This document shows positions 33,132 through 41,027 of a stretch of 47,325 bases of DNA, in pieces. The DNA lies in contig JANQOE010000053.1 in NCBI GenBank assembly GCA_028279245.1, positions 1-47,325 of the forward strand, given 5' to 3'. The notes below the pieces were generated by a model. That model searched no databases. It was not told where the DNA came from and saw only the letters and a program-made list of their open reading frames with translations. Within the stretch, counting starts at the first letter, position 1. The number at the start of each line of letters is the position of its first letter. Made by a program: the position numbers and the translations under genes. The stretch is from Alphaproteobacteria bacterium. GTDB taxonomy: Bacteria; Pseudomonadota; Alphaproteobacteria; UBA6615.

Positions 33132-34024
33132 GCGGGCCCGCTCTTCGGGCGCAGCCCCAGCATGTGACAGATGGCATAACTCAGATCCGCCCGGTTGAGC
33201 GTGTAGAAATGGAAGAAGTCCACACCCTCGGCTTCGAGCATCCGGCATTGCTCCCCGGCCACTGTCGCCGCGACGAGTTTGCGTGTCTCCGGGTCCTCAT
33301 CCAGCGTCTCGAATAGTGCGGCCATCCAACCCGGCACAGTGGCGCCACACATCTTTTCAAACCGTTTCACCGTGGCGAAATTCGTGACCGGCAATATCCC
33401 CGGCACAATCGGCACATCAACGCCAATCGCCGCCACCCGGTCTCGAAACCGCAGAAACACGTCGGGGTCGAAGAAGAATTGGGAGATGGCGCGGGAGGCG
33501 CCGGCGTCGATCTTCCGTTTGAGATTGTCGAGATCGGACTCAGGGCTCGCCGCTTCCGGGTGCGTTTCCGGATAACACGCGACGGAAATCTCAAAGTCGG
33601 CCACTCGCTTCAGACCCGCGACCAGATCGGTCGAGGATGTGTAGCCGCCGGGTGTCGGCTCGAAGGTCTCGGATCCTTCGGGTGGGTCGCCGCGCAACGC
33701 GACGATGTGGCGGACTCCTGCCTCCCAGTAGCCGCGCGCGACGTCATTGACCTCGTTCGTTGTTGCCGCCACGCAGGTCAGATGCGCCGCCGGTTCAAGC
33801 TGCGTTTCCTGCCGGATCCGGGCAACTGTGTCGTGGGTGCGTTGCCGTGTGCTACCGCCGGCGCCATAGGTGACCGACACAAACCGCGGCGCCAACGGCG
33901 CCAGCCGCGTCACCGTCGACCACAGGGTCTCCGCCATCTTCTCCGTTTTCGGTGGGAAGAACTCGAAACTGACATCCGGCACCCGCCGCCCGCCATTCTC
34001 GGCGAAGGACTTCAATAAACTCAT
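33128..34024 (-). CDS. metF: Methylenetetrahydrofolate reductase MetF
   Basis: MetF is a flavoenzyme that reduces 5,10-methylene-THF to 5-methyl-THF, the methyl donor for MetH directly downstream. The 298-aa length is that of the bacterial single-domain type. Motifs are [15 protein letters not shown] with the catalytic Glu, [30 protein letters not shown], and the later [19 protein letters not shown] and [10 protein letters not shown]. It is joined by ATGA overlaps to the regulator upstream (34021-34024) and to metH downstream (33128-33131). The three genes are therefore one tightly coupled unit. Confidence 0.97.
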   Translation of the reverse strand: MSLLKSFAENGGRRVPDVSFEFFPPKTEKMAETLWSTVTRLAPLAPRFVSVTYGAGGSTRQRTHDTVARIRQETQLEPAAHLTCVAATTNEVNDVARGYWEAGVRHIVALRGDPPEGSETFEPTPGGYTSSTDLVAGLKRVADFEISVACYPETHPEAASPESDLDNLKRKIDAGASRAISQFFFDPDVFLRFRDRVAAIGVDVPIVPGILPVTNFATVKRFEKMCGATVPGWMAALFETLDEDPETRKLVAATVAGEQCRMLEAEGVDFFHFYTLNRADLSYAICHMLGLRPKSGPA

Positions 34025-34965
34025 GCGGCGACCTCTGTGGCGATACTCTGTTTCGACGCGACCCAGATCATCACAGACAAGCCCGTCCCGGCGATCTCGG
34101 CCGTTGTTTCAAGCGACAGGCCGGCGCTGCCCAGCCACCCTTCGATCTGCGCTGTCTCGAACCCCAGCCAGACATGAGCGAGGTCTTGCCGGAACTCTTG
34201 TCGCCCGTGGGATCGAAAATCGACCACCACCAGCCGGCCGCCATCGCGCACCACCCGGCCCGCTTCGCCGATGGCTTCCGCCGGCCGGTCCGCGTAGTGC
34301 AGCACCATATGCAGTGTCGCGATGTCGAAATGGCCATCCGCCCATGGCAGCCGGTACATGTCGCCCTGCCGCAGCACGCAGTTGCGCAGTCCGACATGCG
34401 CCAGATTGGCCCGGGCGACCGCCAGCATTTCCACCGAAACATCGATACCCGTAGCCGCCTTGACCCGTGGCCCGAGGGTGCGGAGCACCCACCCGGTGCC
34501 GGTCCCCACGTCGAGTAACCGGCCACCCGCCGGCAGGTTCGTCAGCATGGCCGTCTCGACGGCCTGCTGGTCGATACCCATGGAGCGAATGGCATCCCAA
34601 TCCGAGGCATTGTCCCGGAAAAAAGCCGCGGCCCGTTCGGCCCGCGCCCGCACGAGGCGGCTAAGCCTCTGACTATCCAACTGGAATGTCTCGTCGCCCC
34701 GGGGGATCTGGTCCACCAGCGTCTGCGCCAGCGCCACGCCGGGACCGTCGGTGGCCAGCTGGCAAAAGGCCCATGGGCCGTTCCGCCAGCGCTGCAGCAG
34801 GCCGGCGTCGCAAAGGGTTTTGACGTGGCGCGACACGCGCGGCTGGCTCTGGCTCAGGATTTCCGTCAGGTCGGTAACTGTCAGGTCGCTCTGGGCGCAA
34901 AGCGCCAAGATGCGCAGCCGGGTCGGTTCCGCCGCCGCCCGCAAGCCCGTGAGTAGGTAATCCAT
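34021..34965 (-). CDS. ArsR-type regulator fused to a SAM-methyltransferase fold (SahR-like)
   Basis: The 314-aa protein starts at the ATG at 34965, ahead of an ArsR winged helix (LRAAAEPTRLRILALCAQSDL; LSQSQPRVSRHVKTLCDAGLL, 40-57). From about 130 a class I methyltransferase fold follows, with RLLDVGTGTGWVLRTLG (149-165), GIDVSVEMLAVARANLA and DIATLHMVLHYADRPAEAI. Regulators with this architecture beside metF/metH are known in proteobacteria; the SahR group senses S-adenosylhomocysteine. The likely role is feedback control of the methionine cycle, with the methyltransferase fold acting as ligand sensor. No metal-binding Cys pair of classic ArsR is seen. The frame opens 28 codons further upstream, without domain similarity. 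Confidence 0.88.
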   Translation of the reverse strand: MDYLLTGLRAAAEPTRLRILALCAQSDLTVTDLTEILSQSQPRVSRHVKTLCDAGLLQRWRNGPWAFCQLATDGPGVALAQTLVDQIPRGDETFQLDSQRLSRLVRARAERAAAFFRDNASDWDAIRSMGIDQQAVETAMLTNLPAGGRLLDVGTGTGWVLRTLGPRVKAATGIDVSVEMLAVARANLAHVGLRNCVLRQGDMYRLPWADGHFDIATLHMVLHYADRPAEAIGEAGRVVRDGGRLVVVDFRSHGRQEFRQDLAHVWLGFETAQIEGWLGSAGLSLETTAEIAGTGLSVMIWVASKQSIATEVAA

Positions 34966-34979
34966 GGCGGGAACATAGC

Positions 34980-34991
34980 ATATAAATATAT
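34980..34991 (-). promoter_or_regulatory. AT-rich palindrome before the regulator-metF-metH operon
   Basis: ATATAAATATAT (34980-34991) is an imperfect palindrome, with ATATA and TATAT arms around AA. It stands out in GC-rich DNA and ends 15 bases before the regulator start. Just downstream on the coding strand, GCTATGTT (34979-34972) resembles an alphaproteobacterial -10 element. A repressor bound here would block that promoter, so it is a candidate self-regulatory operator. Confidence 0.45.
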
Positions 34992-35012
34992 CATTATGTC
35001 GACGTTCTAAGT

Positions 35013-35030
35013 GTGTTGGTTGCGCAACAC
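35013..35030. promoter_or_regulatory. Perfect inverted repeat in the divergent metF/mlaA region
   Basis: GTGTTG (35013-35018) and CAACAC (35025-35030) flank GTTGCG. A nested perfect palindrome GTTGCGCAAC lies at 35019-35028. It sits between the two divergent operons, 48 bases from the regulator start and 137 from the mlaA start. A protein-binding site is possible; nothing in the sequence says which protein. Confidence 0.3.
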
Positions 35031-35071
35031 TGCGTCCATTTGGGCGCAAACTGGCTTTATGCTTAATGGTT

Positions 35072-35100
35072 TTGAATGATCAGAGTGTGCTAGCTAGGCT
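35072..35100 (+). promoter_or_regulatory. Candidate promoter of mlaA-mlaC
   Basis: TTGAAT (35072-35077), then 17 bases, then TAGGCT (35095-35100). The region around the -10 reads GCTAGCTAGGCT, containing two overlapping GCTA cores like the alphaproteobacterial -10 pattern. The start codon of mlaA follows 66 bases later. The ten-base string CTAGCTAGGC also occurs upstream of the beta-hydroxylase gene. Confidence 0.3.
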
Positions 35101-35166
35101 CTAACGCGGTTAATGTGGCGGAATACCTGTTCGCCGCACTGTCATGTTTGGGAAGCCGGAACAGAG

Positions 35167-35967
35167 ATGGCGCTTGGTCTTCGAGGCTTAGTAGGGCTTG
35201 TGCGCGCACCCAGCGCAATTGCGGTTCTCGCTTTGCTGGTCAGTGCCTGCACGCTGCCGCCGCAAGACGATCCGGTCGCCCTGGCCGAATACCAGGAAGT
35301 AAACGACCCGTTCGAACCGACGAACCGGTTCATCTTCTCGGTCAACCTGGGCCTCACCAAGTTTGTGGTGGAGCCGGTGGCGGTTACTTATCGCGACCTT
35401 GTTCCTTCGTTCCTGAAGAACGTCGTCAGCAATGTCATATTCAACGCTAGGCTCCCACTTAGTTTCGTCCACGCGACGTTACAGGGCGATGGCGAGGCGA
35501 TGGACCAGACGGCCAGCCGCTTCTTCACCAATATGCTGTTCCTGTGGACTGCGGATATAGAGTCGGATGAGCCGCTCGACATCGAGGATGCCGGCCAGAC
35601 GTTTGCAGTGTGGGCTGACTCGCCGACCGGCGGCGGGCCCTATGTGATGCTGCCGATTTTCGGGCCATCCAACGTGCGGGACGCGTTGGGGCGCGGAATC
35701 GATTTCTTCATTGATCCGATTGGTCTGGCCACCTCCACCGAGGTCGGCATCGGCCGTGCCGCTACCGGAGTAGTAGACTTCACCTCTCGAAATATCGAGG
35801 AGGTGCGTGACCTGGAGAGGAATTCACTGGATTTCTATGCGACGGTACGCAGTTTGTACCGGCAACGTCGCGCGCAACAGATAAGGAACGACCAGGTTGA
35901 ACCGACAGATCCCGCGCCGACAATCGGCGTCGATTTCCCCTCGATTAGCGAGGACATTTCGCAGTAG
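35167..35967 (+). CDS. mlaA: Outer-membrane lipoprotein MlaA (VacJ)
   Basis: MlaA removes misplaced phospholipids from the outer leaflet of the outer membrane and passes them to MlaC. I chose ATG 35167 (266 aa), because it begins a good lipoprotein signal with lipobox LVSAC and Cys 28. The frame is open 18 codons earlier without a signal. Family motifs are VNDPFEPTNRFIFSVN (near 45-60), FTNMLFLWTADIE region, FAVWADSPTGGGPYVMLPIFGPSNVRD in pieces, and FIDPIGL. The usual partners MlaD, E, F and B are not in the window; only mlaC follows, overlapping by 71 bases. Confidence 0.93.
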   Translation: MALGLRGLVGLVRAPSAIAVLALLVSACTLPPQDDPVALAEYQEVNDPFEPTNRFIFSVNLGLTKFVVEPVAVTYRDLVPSFLKNVVSNVIFNARLPLSFVHATLQGDGEAMDQTASRFFTNMLFLWTADIESDEPLDIEDAGQTFAVWADSPTGGGPYVMLPIFGPSNVRDALGRGIDFFIDPIGLATSTEVGIGRAATGVVDFTSRNIEEVRDLERNSLDFYATVRSLYRQRRAQQIRNDQVEPTDPAPTIGVDFPSISEDISQ

Positions 35968-36589
35968 TTCGCTTGGCCTACCAAGCGTTGTTTTTGTCGT
36001 TGGTCTCCTAGTTTCAGTCGTCGCCGGTCCCGCCCACGCGGAGGACCGTTTGCTGACCGGCTCCCAAACCCTGATCGAGCAGTTGGCCTCCGAAGCGATC
36101 GACACGCTGACGGTCGCGGACTTACCCGCTGCCCAGCGGGACGAGAAGTTCCGGGGCCTGTTGCAGGAGCACTTTGCAGTCACCGGGATCGCCCGGTTCG
36201 CATTGGGCCGCCACTGGCGTAATGCGAGTGAGGAGGAGCGCCGCCAATATGTCGGGCTGTTTCAGGACCTCATCGTGGCGACCTGGGCGGACCGGTTCCA
36301 GCAATACGCCGGACAGAAGTTCGATGTCATCGGTGCCGAGGTTGTTGATGCCTCCGGCGAAGAGAAAGTGTCCCTCGTCCAAAGTGTCTTCTTCACCAGT
36401 CCAGAAACGCCGGTGACCATCGATTGGCGGATCGGGTCGAGCGGCGATGTCTACCGGGTCACCGACGTCATGGTCGAGGGGGTCAGCATGGCGCTGACCT
36501 ACCGTGACGACTTCGCGTCCGTCCTGCGCAAGGATGGGCTGCCCGGGTTGTTGATTGACCTTCGCGACCGCGCCCAGGGCAACGTCTGA
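35897..36589 (+). CDS. mlaC: Phospholipid-binding protein MlaC (Ttg2D)
   Basis: MlaC is the periplasmic carrier that ferries phospholipid between MlaA and the inner-membrane MlaFEDB complex. The only usual start codon that keeps a signal peptide is TTG 35897 (230 aa). It has AAGGA ten bases upstream and overlaps mlaA by 71 bases in another frame. The signal peptide has a long basic leader, a hydrophobic core (VVFVVGLLVSVVAG) and a cleavage site at AHA-ED (48/49). The mature part matches the family: LLQEHFAVTGIARFALGRHW, ASEEERRQYVGLFQDLIV and VYRVTDVMVEGVSMALTYR in pieces. ettA ends six bases downstream on the other strand. Confidence 0.92.
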   Translation: MNRQIPRRQSASISPRLARTFRSSSLGLPSVVFVVGLLVSVVAGPAHAEDRLLTGSQTLIEQLASEAIDTLTVADLPAAQRDEKFRGLLQEHFAVTGIARFALGRHWRNASEEERRQYVGLFQDLIVATWADRFQQYAGQKFDVIGAEVVDASGEEKVSLVQSVFFTSPETPVTIDWRIGSSGDVYRVTDVMVEGVSMALTYRDDFASVLRKDGLPGLLIDLRDRAQGNV

Positions 36590-36595
36590 CCCCAA

Positions 36596-38266
36596 CTAGT
36601 GCTGCAACCGCTTGTAGCGGATAGCGTGCGGCTGCTCGGCGTCATGCCCAAGACGCCGTAGGCGATCGGCTTCGTATTCGTCGTAGTTGCCTTCAAACCA
36701 CTCGACGTGGCTGTCGCCCTCGAAGGCGAGCACATGCGTCGCCAGGCGGTTGAGGAACCAGCGGTCATGGCTGATGACCAGCACGCAGCCGGCGAAGCCA
36801 TTGATCGCTTCTTCCAGCGCCCGCAGCGTATCAACATCCAAATCATTCGTCGGCTCGTCGAGCAGCAGGACATTCGCCCCAGATTTGAGCATCTTCGCAA
36901 GATGCACCCGGTTGCGCTCACCGCCGGACAGTTGCCCGACCAGCTTTTGCTGATCGCCTTTCTTGAAGTTGAACCCGGCGACATAGGCGCGCGATGGCAC
37001 GGACCGTCGGCCGAGTTCAATCACGTCTAGTCCCTCGGAAATCTCTTCCCAGACAGTCTTGTCGCCCGCCAACGCGTCGCGCGATTGGTCGACGTAGCCC
37101 AATGTAACTGTGTCGCCCAGCCGGATGTCGCCATCATCCGGCGTTTCCTGGCCGCTGATCATCCGAAACAGCGTGGTCTTGCCGGCGCCGTTCGCGCCGA
37201 TAATGCCGACGATCGCCCCGGCCGGCACTTTGAAATCCAGGTCGGAAAACAACAGGCGATCGTCATAGGCTTTCGACAGATTGCTGGCCTCTATCACCAG
37301 GTCGCCCAGCCGTTCCCCCGGCGCGATGGTGATCTGCGCCTTCTCCGGCGCCGAAGACTTGCTCTGCGCGACCAGATCCTCATAGGCATTCACCCGAGCC
37401 TTGCTCTTTGCCTGCCGGGCTCGCGGACTCTGCCGGATCCACTCCAGTTCGCTGCGGATGGTCCGTTGCCGCCCCGTTTCCTCGCGCTCTTCCTGCTTCA
37501 GCCGCTTTTCCTTGGCATCCAGCCAGGCCGTATAGTTGCCCTCGAACGGGATGCCCCGGCCCCGGTCCAGCTCCAGGATCCACCCGGCGACATTATCGAG
37601 GAAATAGCGGTCATGGGTCACCGCGACGACCGTGCCCGGGAACTCTGCTAGAAATCGTTCCAGCCAGGCGACGGATTCGGCGTCCAGATGGTTCGTCGGT
37701 TCGTCCAGCAGCAGCATGTCCGGCTGCGACAACAGCAACCGGCATAGGGCCACCCGTCGTCGCTCACCGCCCGACAACACATCGACCGGCGAATCGCCGG
37801 GCGGGCAGCGCAGCGCGTCCATGGCGATCTCAAGCTTGCGGTCCAGGTCCCAGGCATCCGCCGCATCGATCTGGCTTTGGATCTCGGCCTGCTCCTCGAT
37901 CAACGCATTCATCGCGTCGTCGTCGAGTGCTTCGCCGAAGCGGGCACTAACCTCGTTGAACCGGTCGAGCAGGGCCTTCGTTTCGGCGACGCCCTCGGTG
38001 ACGTTGCCCAGCACGTCCTTGGCCGGGTCGAGGGCCGGCTCTTGCGGCAGATAGCCGACCTTGATCCCATCCGCCGCCCAGGCCTCGCCATCCGACGGTG
38101 AGTCCGCCCCGGCCATGATCCGCAGCAGCGTCGACTTGCCGGCGCCGTTATAGCCAAGCACGCCGATCTTCGCGCCCGGCAGGAAACTCAGGGTGATATT
38201 CTCCAGCACCGGCTTACTGCCGGGAAAAGCCTTCGTCACACCCTTCATCACATAGACGTACTGCAC
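36596..38266 (-). CDS. ettA: Energy-dependent translational throttle protein EttA (ABC-F)
   Basis: EttA is a soluble ABC-F ATPase that binds the ribosomal E site and gates the first step of elongation according to energy state. The 556-aa protein has two ABC domains joined by a linker helix. Walker A GAGKST is at 41-46, with [16 protein letters not shown] and [10 protein letters not shown] in the first. The second has [28 protein letters not shown] and [10 protein letters not shown]. The insertion with [19 protein letters not shown]-type arm sequence ([17 protein letters not shown]) is EttA-like. The start is GTG 38266, with an in-frame stop seven codons upstream. That GTG falls in a strong inverted repeat. 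Confidence 0.96.
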   Translation of the reverse strand: MQYVYVMKGVTKAFPGSKPVLENITLSFLPGAKIGVLGYNGAGKSTLLRIMAGADSPSDGEAWAADGIKVGYLPQEPALDPAKDVLGNVTEGVAETKALLDRFNEVSARFGEALDDDAMNALIEEQAEIQSQIDAADAWDLDRKLEIAMDALRCPPGDSPVDVLSGGERRRVALCRLLLSQPDMLLLDEPTNHLDAESVAWLERFLAEFPGTVVAVTHDRYFLDNVAGWILELDRGRGIPFEGNYTAWLDAKEKRLKQEEREETGRQRTIRSELEWIRQSPRARQAKSKARVNAYEDLVAQSKSSAPEKAQITIAPGERLGDLVIEASNLSKAYDDRLLFSDLDFKVPAGAIVGIIGANGAGKTTLFRMISGQETPDDGDIRLGDTVTLGYVDQSRDALAGDKTVWEEISEGLDVIELGRRSVPSRAYVAGFNFKKGDQQKLVGQLSGGERNRVHLAKMLKSGANVLLLDEPTNDLDVDTLRALEEAINGFAGCVLVISHDRWFLNRLATHVLAFEGDSHVEWFEGNYDEYEADRLRRLGHDAEQPHAIRYKRLQH

Positions 38267-38304
38267 GGCCGGCCGCCCCGTTATTCATTCGCGTTGCCGG
38301 CCGT
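38265..38304 (-). promoter_or_regulatory. Inverted repeat covering the ettA start codon
   Basis: ACGGCCGGC (38265-38273) and GCCGGCCGT (38296-38304) are perfect nine-base complements separated by 22 bases. In the ettA mRNA, the 3' arm includes the first two bases of the GTG start, while the ACGGGGCG ribosome-site candidate lies in the loop. This would be a very stable GC-rich stem-loop over the start codon, possibly controlling ettA translation. Confidence 0.6.
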
Positions 38305-38386
38305 ATTTAGGCTGCTGCACCCCGCACCACAAGCGGTTGGGACTTCGGCAGCCAGCGGATATCGCCTCGAGGAGATGCGTCAGCGC

Positions 38387-39376
38387 CTAACTGCTGAACC
38401 GCCGCATTCGGGTTGCATCGTCGGCGTTCAGCGCCCCACCGGGAATCGTTCCGCCGACGATGGCCTCGACCTGCGCCACCGTCTCGTCAGCCTGGTGGGC
38501 CACGGCTTCCTGCACCAGCCCGCCGATATGCGGTGTGGCGACGACATTCTCCATTCGGGCCAACTCTGGCGACGGCATTTGGTCGGGTGCACGCCCCACA
38601 TCCATTGCAGCACCGGCAATCGATCCATTCTCGAGCGCCCGTGTTAACGCCGCCTCGTCGACGAGGTTGCCGCGCGAGGCGTTGATGACGAACGCCGAAC
38701 TCTTCATCTGTGCGAGCGCCGTTTCGCCGATCATGTTCTCCGTCTCTTCGGTCGCCACCGCCAGCGGCACGACAAAGTCGGATCGCCGTAACAGATCGTC
38801 CATCGCCACCTGCTCGAATTCGGCGGGGATAGCTGCGTAGGGGTCGTTGACGAGCACGTACATGCCCAGGGCGGTGGCCGTTGCCGCGAGGTGCTGGCCG
38901 ATCAGTCCATACCCGACAATGCCGACGGTACTGCCGCGGAGTTGGCGGCCCATCCGCACGACAGGTGTTTGACCCAGCCGGTAGGCGTGACTTGCCGCCG
39001 ACACGCCACGCGCGCAATCCACCATGAACCCGATCAACAGCTCGGCGACCGCTGGCCCGAACCCGGGGCTCGCGTGCGTCACCAGAATGCCGGCCGCGGA
39101 TGCCGCTGAGATATCGATGTTCCGAACATCGACCGCGCAACGGACAATGGCGGTGACGTTCGTCAGGTCCCTGACCACCGTCGCCGGGAATGCGGTGGCT
39201 CGGTCGGCAACGATGATATCGGCATCGGCGGCCGCCGCGATCAGCGCGGCATCCGCCAACGGCACGTCGGCGTCATGAAGCGCCACCGTGCCCAGACGGC
39301 GCAGCCCCTCCTCGGCATCGCCGTAGTAGAGCTGGCGCGCCGCCGGCGGATGGGTCAGCAGAATTCGGACGGCCAC
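38387..39376 (-). CDS. D-2-hydroxyacid dehydrogenase family protein
   Basis: The 329-aa protein (GTG start) is an NAD(P)-dependent 2-hydroxyacid dehydrogenase. The nucleotide-binding motif is STVGIVGYGLIGQHLAA (Rossmann fold). The substrate-binding Arg is in NASRGNLVDEAAL, and the catalytic His is in ATPHIGG. The usual catalytic Glu lies in a D-V-F-E motif, but here the text is AMDVGRAPDQMP, with Arg at that position. The substrate is unknown. It starts three bases after the pirin stop, so the two are probably one operon. ettA follows 120 bases later on the same strand. Confidence 0.88.
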   Translation of the reverse strand: MAVRILLTHPPAARQLYYGDAEEGLRRLGTVALHDADVPLADAALIAAAADADIIVADRATAFPATVVRDLTNVTAIVRCAVDVRNIDISAASAAGILVTHASPGFGPAVAELLIGFMVDCARGVSAASHAYRLGQTPVVRMGRQLRGSTVGIVGYGLIGQHLAATATALGMYVLVNDPYAAIPAEFEQVAMDDLLRRSDFVVPLAVATEETENMIGETALAQMKSSAFVINASRGNLVDEAALTRALENGSIAGAAMDVGRAPDQMPSPELARMENVVATPHIGGLVQEAVAHQADETVAQVEAIVGGTIPGGALNADDATRMRRFSS

Positions 39377-39379
39377 TGC

Positions 39380-40216
39380 CTAGAACGCACCGCGTTGAAA
39401 GTCTTCGAACGCCTGGGCGATTTCCTCGCGTGTGTTCATGACGAACGGGCCGTAGCGGGCGATCGGTTCGTTCAGCGGCCGGCCGGCGATCAGCAACAGG
39501 CGGGCCGGCGCATCCCCGTCGGCGCTAATCCCGACTTCATCGCCATCGCCCAGTTCGGCCAACACCTGTGCGCCAACAGTCGTTTCGCCGATCTGCACGC
39601 TGCCCTGAAAAACATAGGCGAACGCGGTATGTCCGGACGGCACGGGTTGCACAAATCGGGCGCCTGGCGGCAACGTCAGGTCAAGATACAGCGGGTCCAC
39701 CGCAATCTCTGTCGCCGCCCCGGTCAGCCCGGCCGCAGACCCGGCCACCACCCGCACCCGCACCCCATCCGCTGTCACCGTTTCCGGGATGTCCTCCGGG
39801 TCGATGTCCTGATAGCGGGGCGGGCACATCTTCTGCGCGGCAGGCAGATTGACCCAGAGTTGAAAGCCGCTCATCAGCCCCTCTTCTTGCTCCGGCATTT
39901 CCGAATGCACGATGCCGCGGCCGGCGGTCATCCACTGCGCACCGCCCGACCGCAACAGGCCGCTGTTGCCCTGGTTGTCCCGATGCCGCATCCGGCCCTC
40001 GAGCATGTAGGTCACGGTTTCGAAGCCGCGATGCGGGTGGTCCGGGAAGCCGGCGATATAGTCGGTCGCTTCCTCGGAGTGGAACGCGTCCAGCAGCAGG
40101 AAGGGATCGAGATGATCGAGTTGCGGCGTGCCAATCGTCCGGTTCAGCCGCACGCCCGCCCCATCCGAGGTCGGCATCGCCGGGACCAGCCGTGCCACCT
40201 TTCGTTCCGTCGGCAT
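39380..40216 (-). CDS. Pirin family protein
   Basis: The 278-aa protein is a bicupin of the pirin family. The N-terminal cupin has the metal-binding pattern FPDHPHRGFETVTYMLEG, with two His, and later IVHSEMPEQEEG, with the third His and the Glu. The C-terminal half is the second cupin (VYLDLTLPPGARF-like; GHTAFAYVFQGSVQIG). Some bacterial pirins oxidise quercetin or modulate enzymes such as pyruvate dehydrogenase; the role here is not predictable. It precedes the 2-hydroxyacid dehydrogenase by three bases and diverges from the beta-hydroxylase-like gene. Confidence 0.92.
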   Translation of the reverse strand: MPTERKVARLVPAMPTSDGAGVRLNRTIGTPQLDHLDPFLLLDAFHSEEATDYIAGFPDHPHRGFETVTYMLEGRMRHRDNQGNSGLLRSGGAQWMTAGRGIVHSEMPEQEEGLMSGFQLWVNLPAAQKMCPPRYQDIDPEDIPETVTADGVRVRVVAGSAAGLTGAATEIAVDPLYLDLTLPPGARFVQPVPSGHTAFAYVFQGSVQIGETTVGAQVLAELGDGDEVGISADGDAPARLLLIAGRPLNEPIARYGPFVMNTREEIAQAFEDFQRGAF

Positions 40217-40274
40217 CGCATTCCCTATCGGTTCTGATCGCGGTGATATAGATCGTTGCGGGCCCCAGGCTACC

Positions 40275-40303
40275 GTGACCTAGCTAGGCGATTAGGCAAT
40301 AAT
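40275..40303 (+). promoter_or_regulatory. Candidate promoter of the beta-hydroxylase-like operon
   Basis: GTGACC (40275-40280), 17 bases, then AATAAT (40298-40303), which fits a sigma-70 promoter. The spacer contains the palindrome CCTAGCTAGG (40279-40288). A pair CGGGCCCC (40259-40266) and GGGGCCCG (40318-40325) can form a long-range stem ending just before the GGAGAG ribosome site. Confidence 0.35.
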
Positions 40304-40332
40304 ACTAGTCCACCCCAGGGGCCCGGAGAGCC

Positions 40333-41019
40333 ATGGATATCGGCGTACCTTTCAAAGACCTCGGTCCGATCGATGCCGCAGCGGCAGCCGAGCACGTCAA
40401 GGCGATGGGCGACGACGCCTGGGTCGAGAATACCTTTCGCCAGGATGTGCTCGCCGATTCCGCCCATAGCGTGACCAAGTCGATCCTGTTTCGCCATGAA
40501 TGGCGCCGTTGGGAGAACCCGTGGGGCGTGAACACCCTGGAGGAACTGATCGAGAAATGGGCGGCCCGCGAGAAACTGGACCCCACACCCTTCATGCCCG
40601 TCGACCGTCAAGAAACGGACGAGGGACCGGTCTACACCTTCCCCGATTGGCCGAAGCACGAATCCGTATTGGGCCCGCTGGTCGAACGTGCCATTGACTA
40701 CCTACGGACGGGCACCGGCATCGTGACGCGTCTGGCCCTCGTGATGTTGCCGCCGGGGGCCTACATCAAGCCCCACGATGATGGGCAGCACATGGCACAC
40801 AAGGCTCATCGGCTGCACGTGCCCCTAACACCATCGCCGGGCGTCGAGTACAAGGTTGGGGGTAAGAAATTCGGGATGAAATTCGGCCGCGTCTACGACT
40901 TCAACAATCGTTGGCGCCATTCCGTCCGCAACAAGGGCAAACGCGCCCGGGTCAACATGTTCATTGACTACTACCCTGACCCCGGGTTGTACGTGCCGCC
41001 GCCATACGGTCACCTGTAG
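40333..41019 (+). CDS. Aspartyl/asparaginyl beta-hydroxylase-like protein
   Basis: The 228-aa protein (ATG 40333, after GGAGAG) matches the Fe(II)/2-oxoglutarate Asp/Asn beta-hydroxylase fold in its C-terminal half. IKPHDDGQHMAHKAHRLHVPL (145-165) gives the first iron-ligand pattern (His 148 and Asp 149 or 150) and the RLHVPL strand. NNRWRHSVRN (191-200) gives His 196, and RARVNMFIDY includes an Arg that usually binds 2-oxoglutarate. The N-terminal 130 residues do not match anything I recognise. The substrate could be a protein side chain, a free amino acid or a small molecule. A methyltransferase-like gene follows after eight bases. Confidence 0.8.
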   Translation: MDIGVPFKDLGPIDAAAAAEHVKAMGDDAWVENTFRQDVLADSAHSVTKSILFRHEWRRWENPWGVNTLEELIEKWAAREKLDPTPFMPVDRQETDEGPVYTFPDWPKHESVLGPLVERAIDYLRTGTGIVTRLALVMLPPGAYIKPHDDGQHMAHKAHRLHVPLTPSPGVEYKVGGKKFGMKFGRVYDFNNRWRHSVRNKGKRARVNMFIDYYPDPGLYVPPPYGHL

Positions 41020-41027
41020 CGACCATT

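Noticed and set aside
33132-33248. An N-terminal extension of MetH by 39 residues.
   Set aside because: These codons lie inside metF and carry no MetH similarity. The ATG that overlaps the metF stop as ATGA is a better start.
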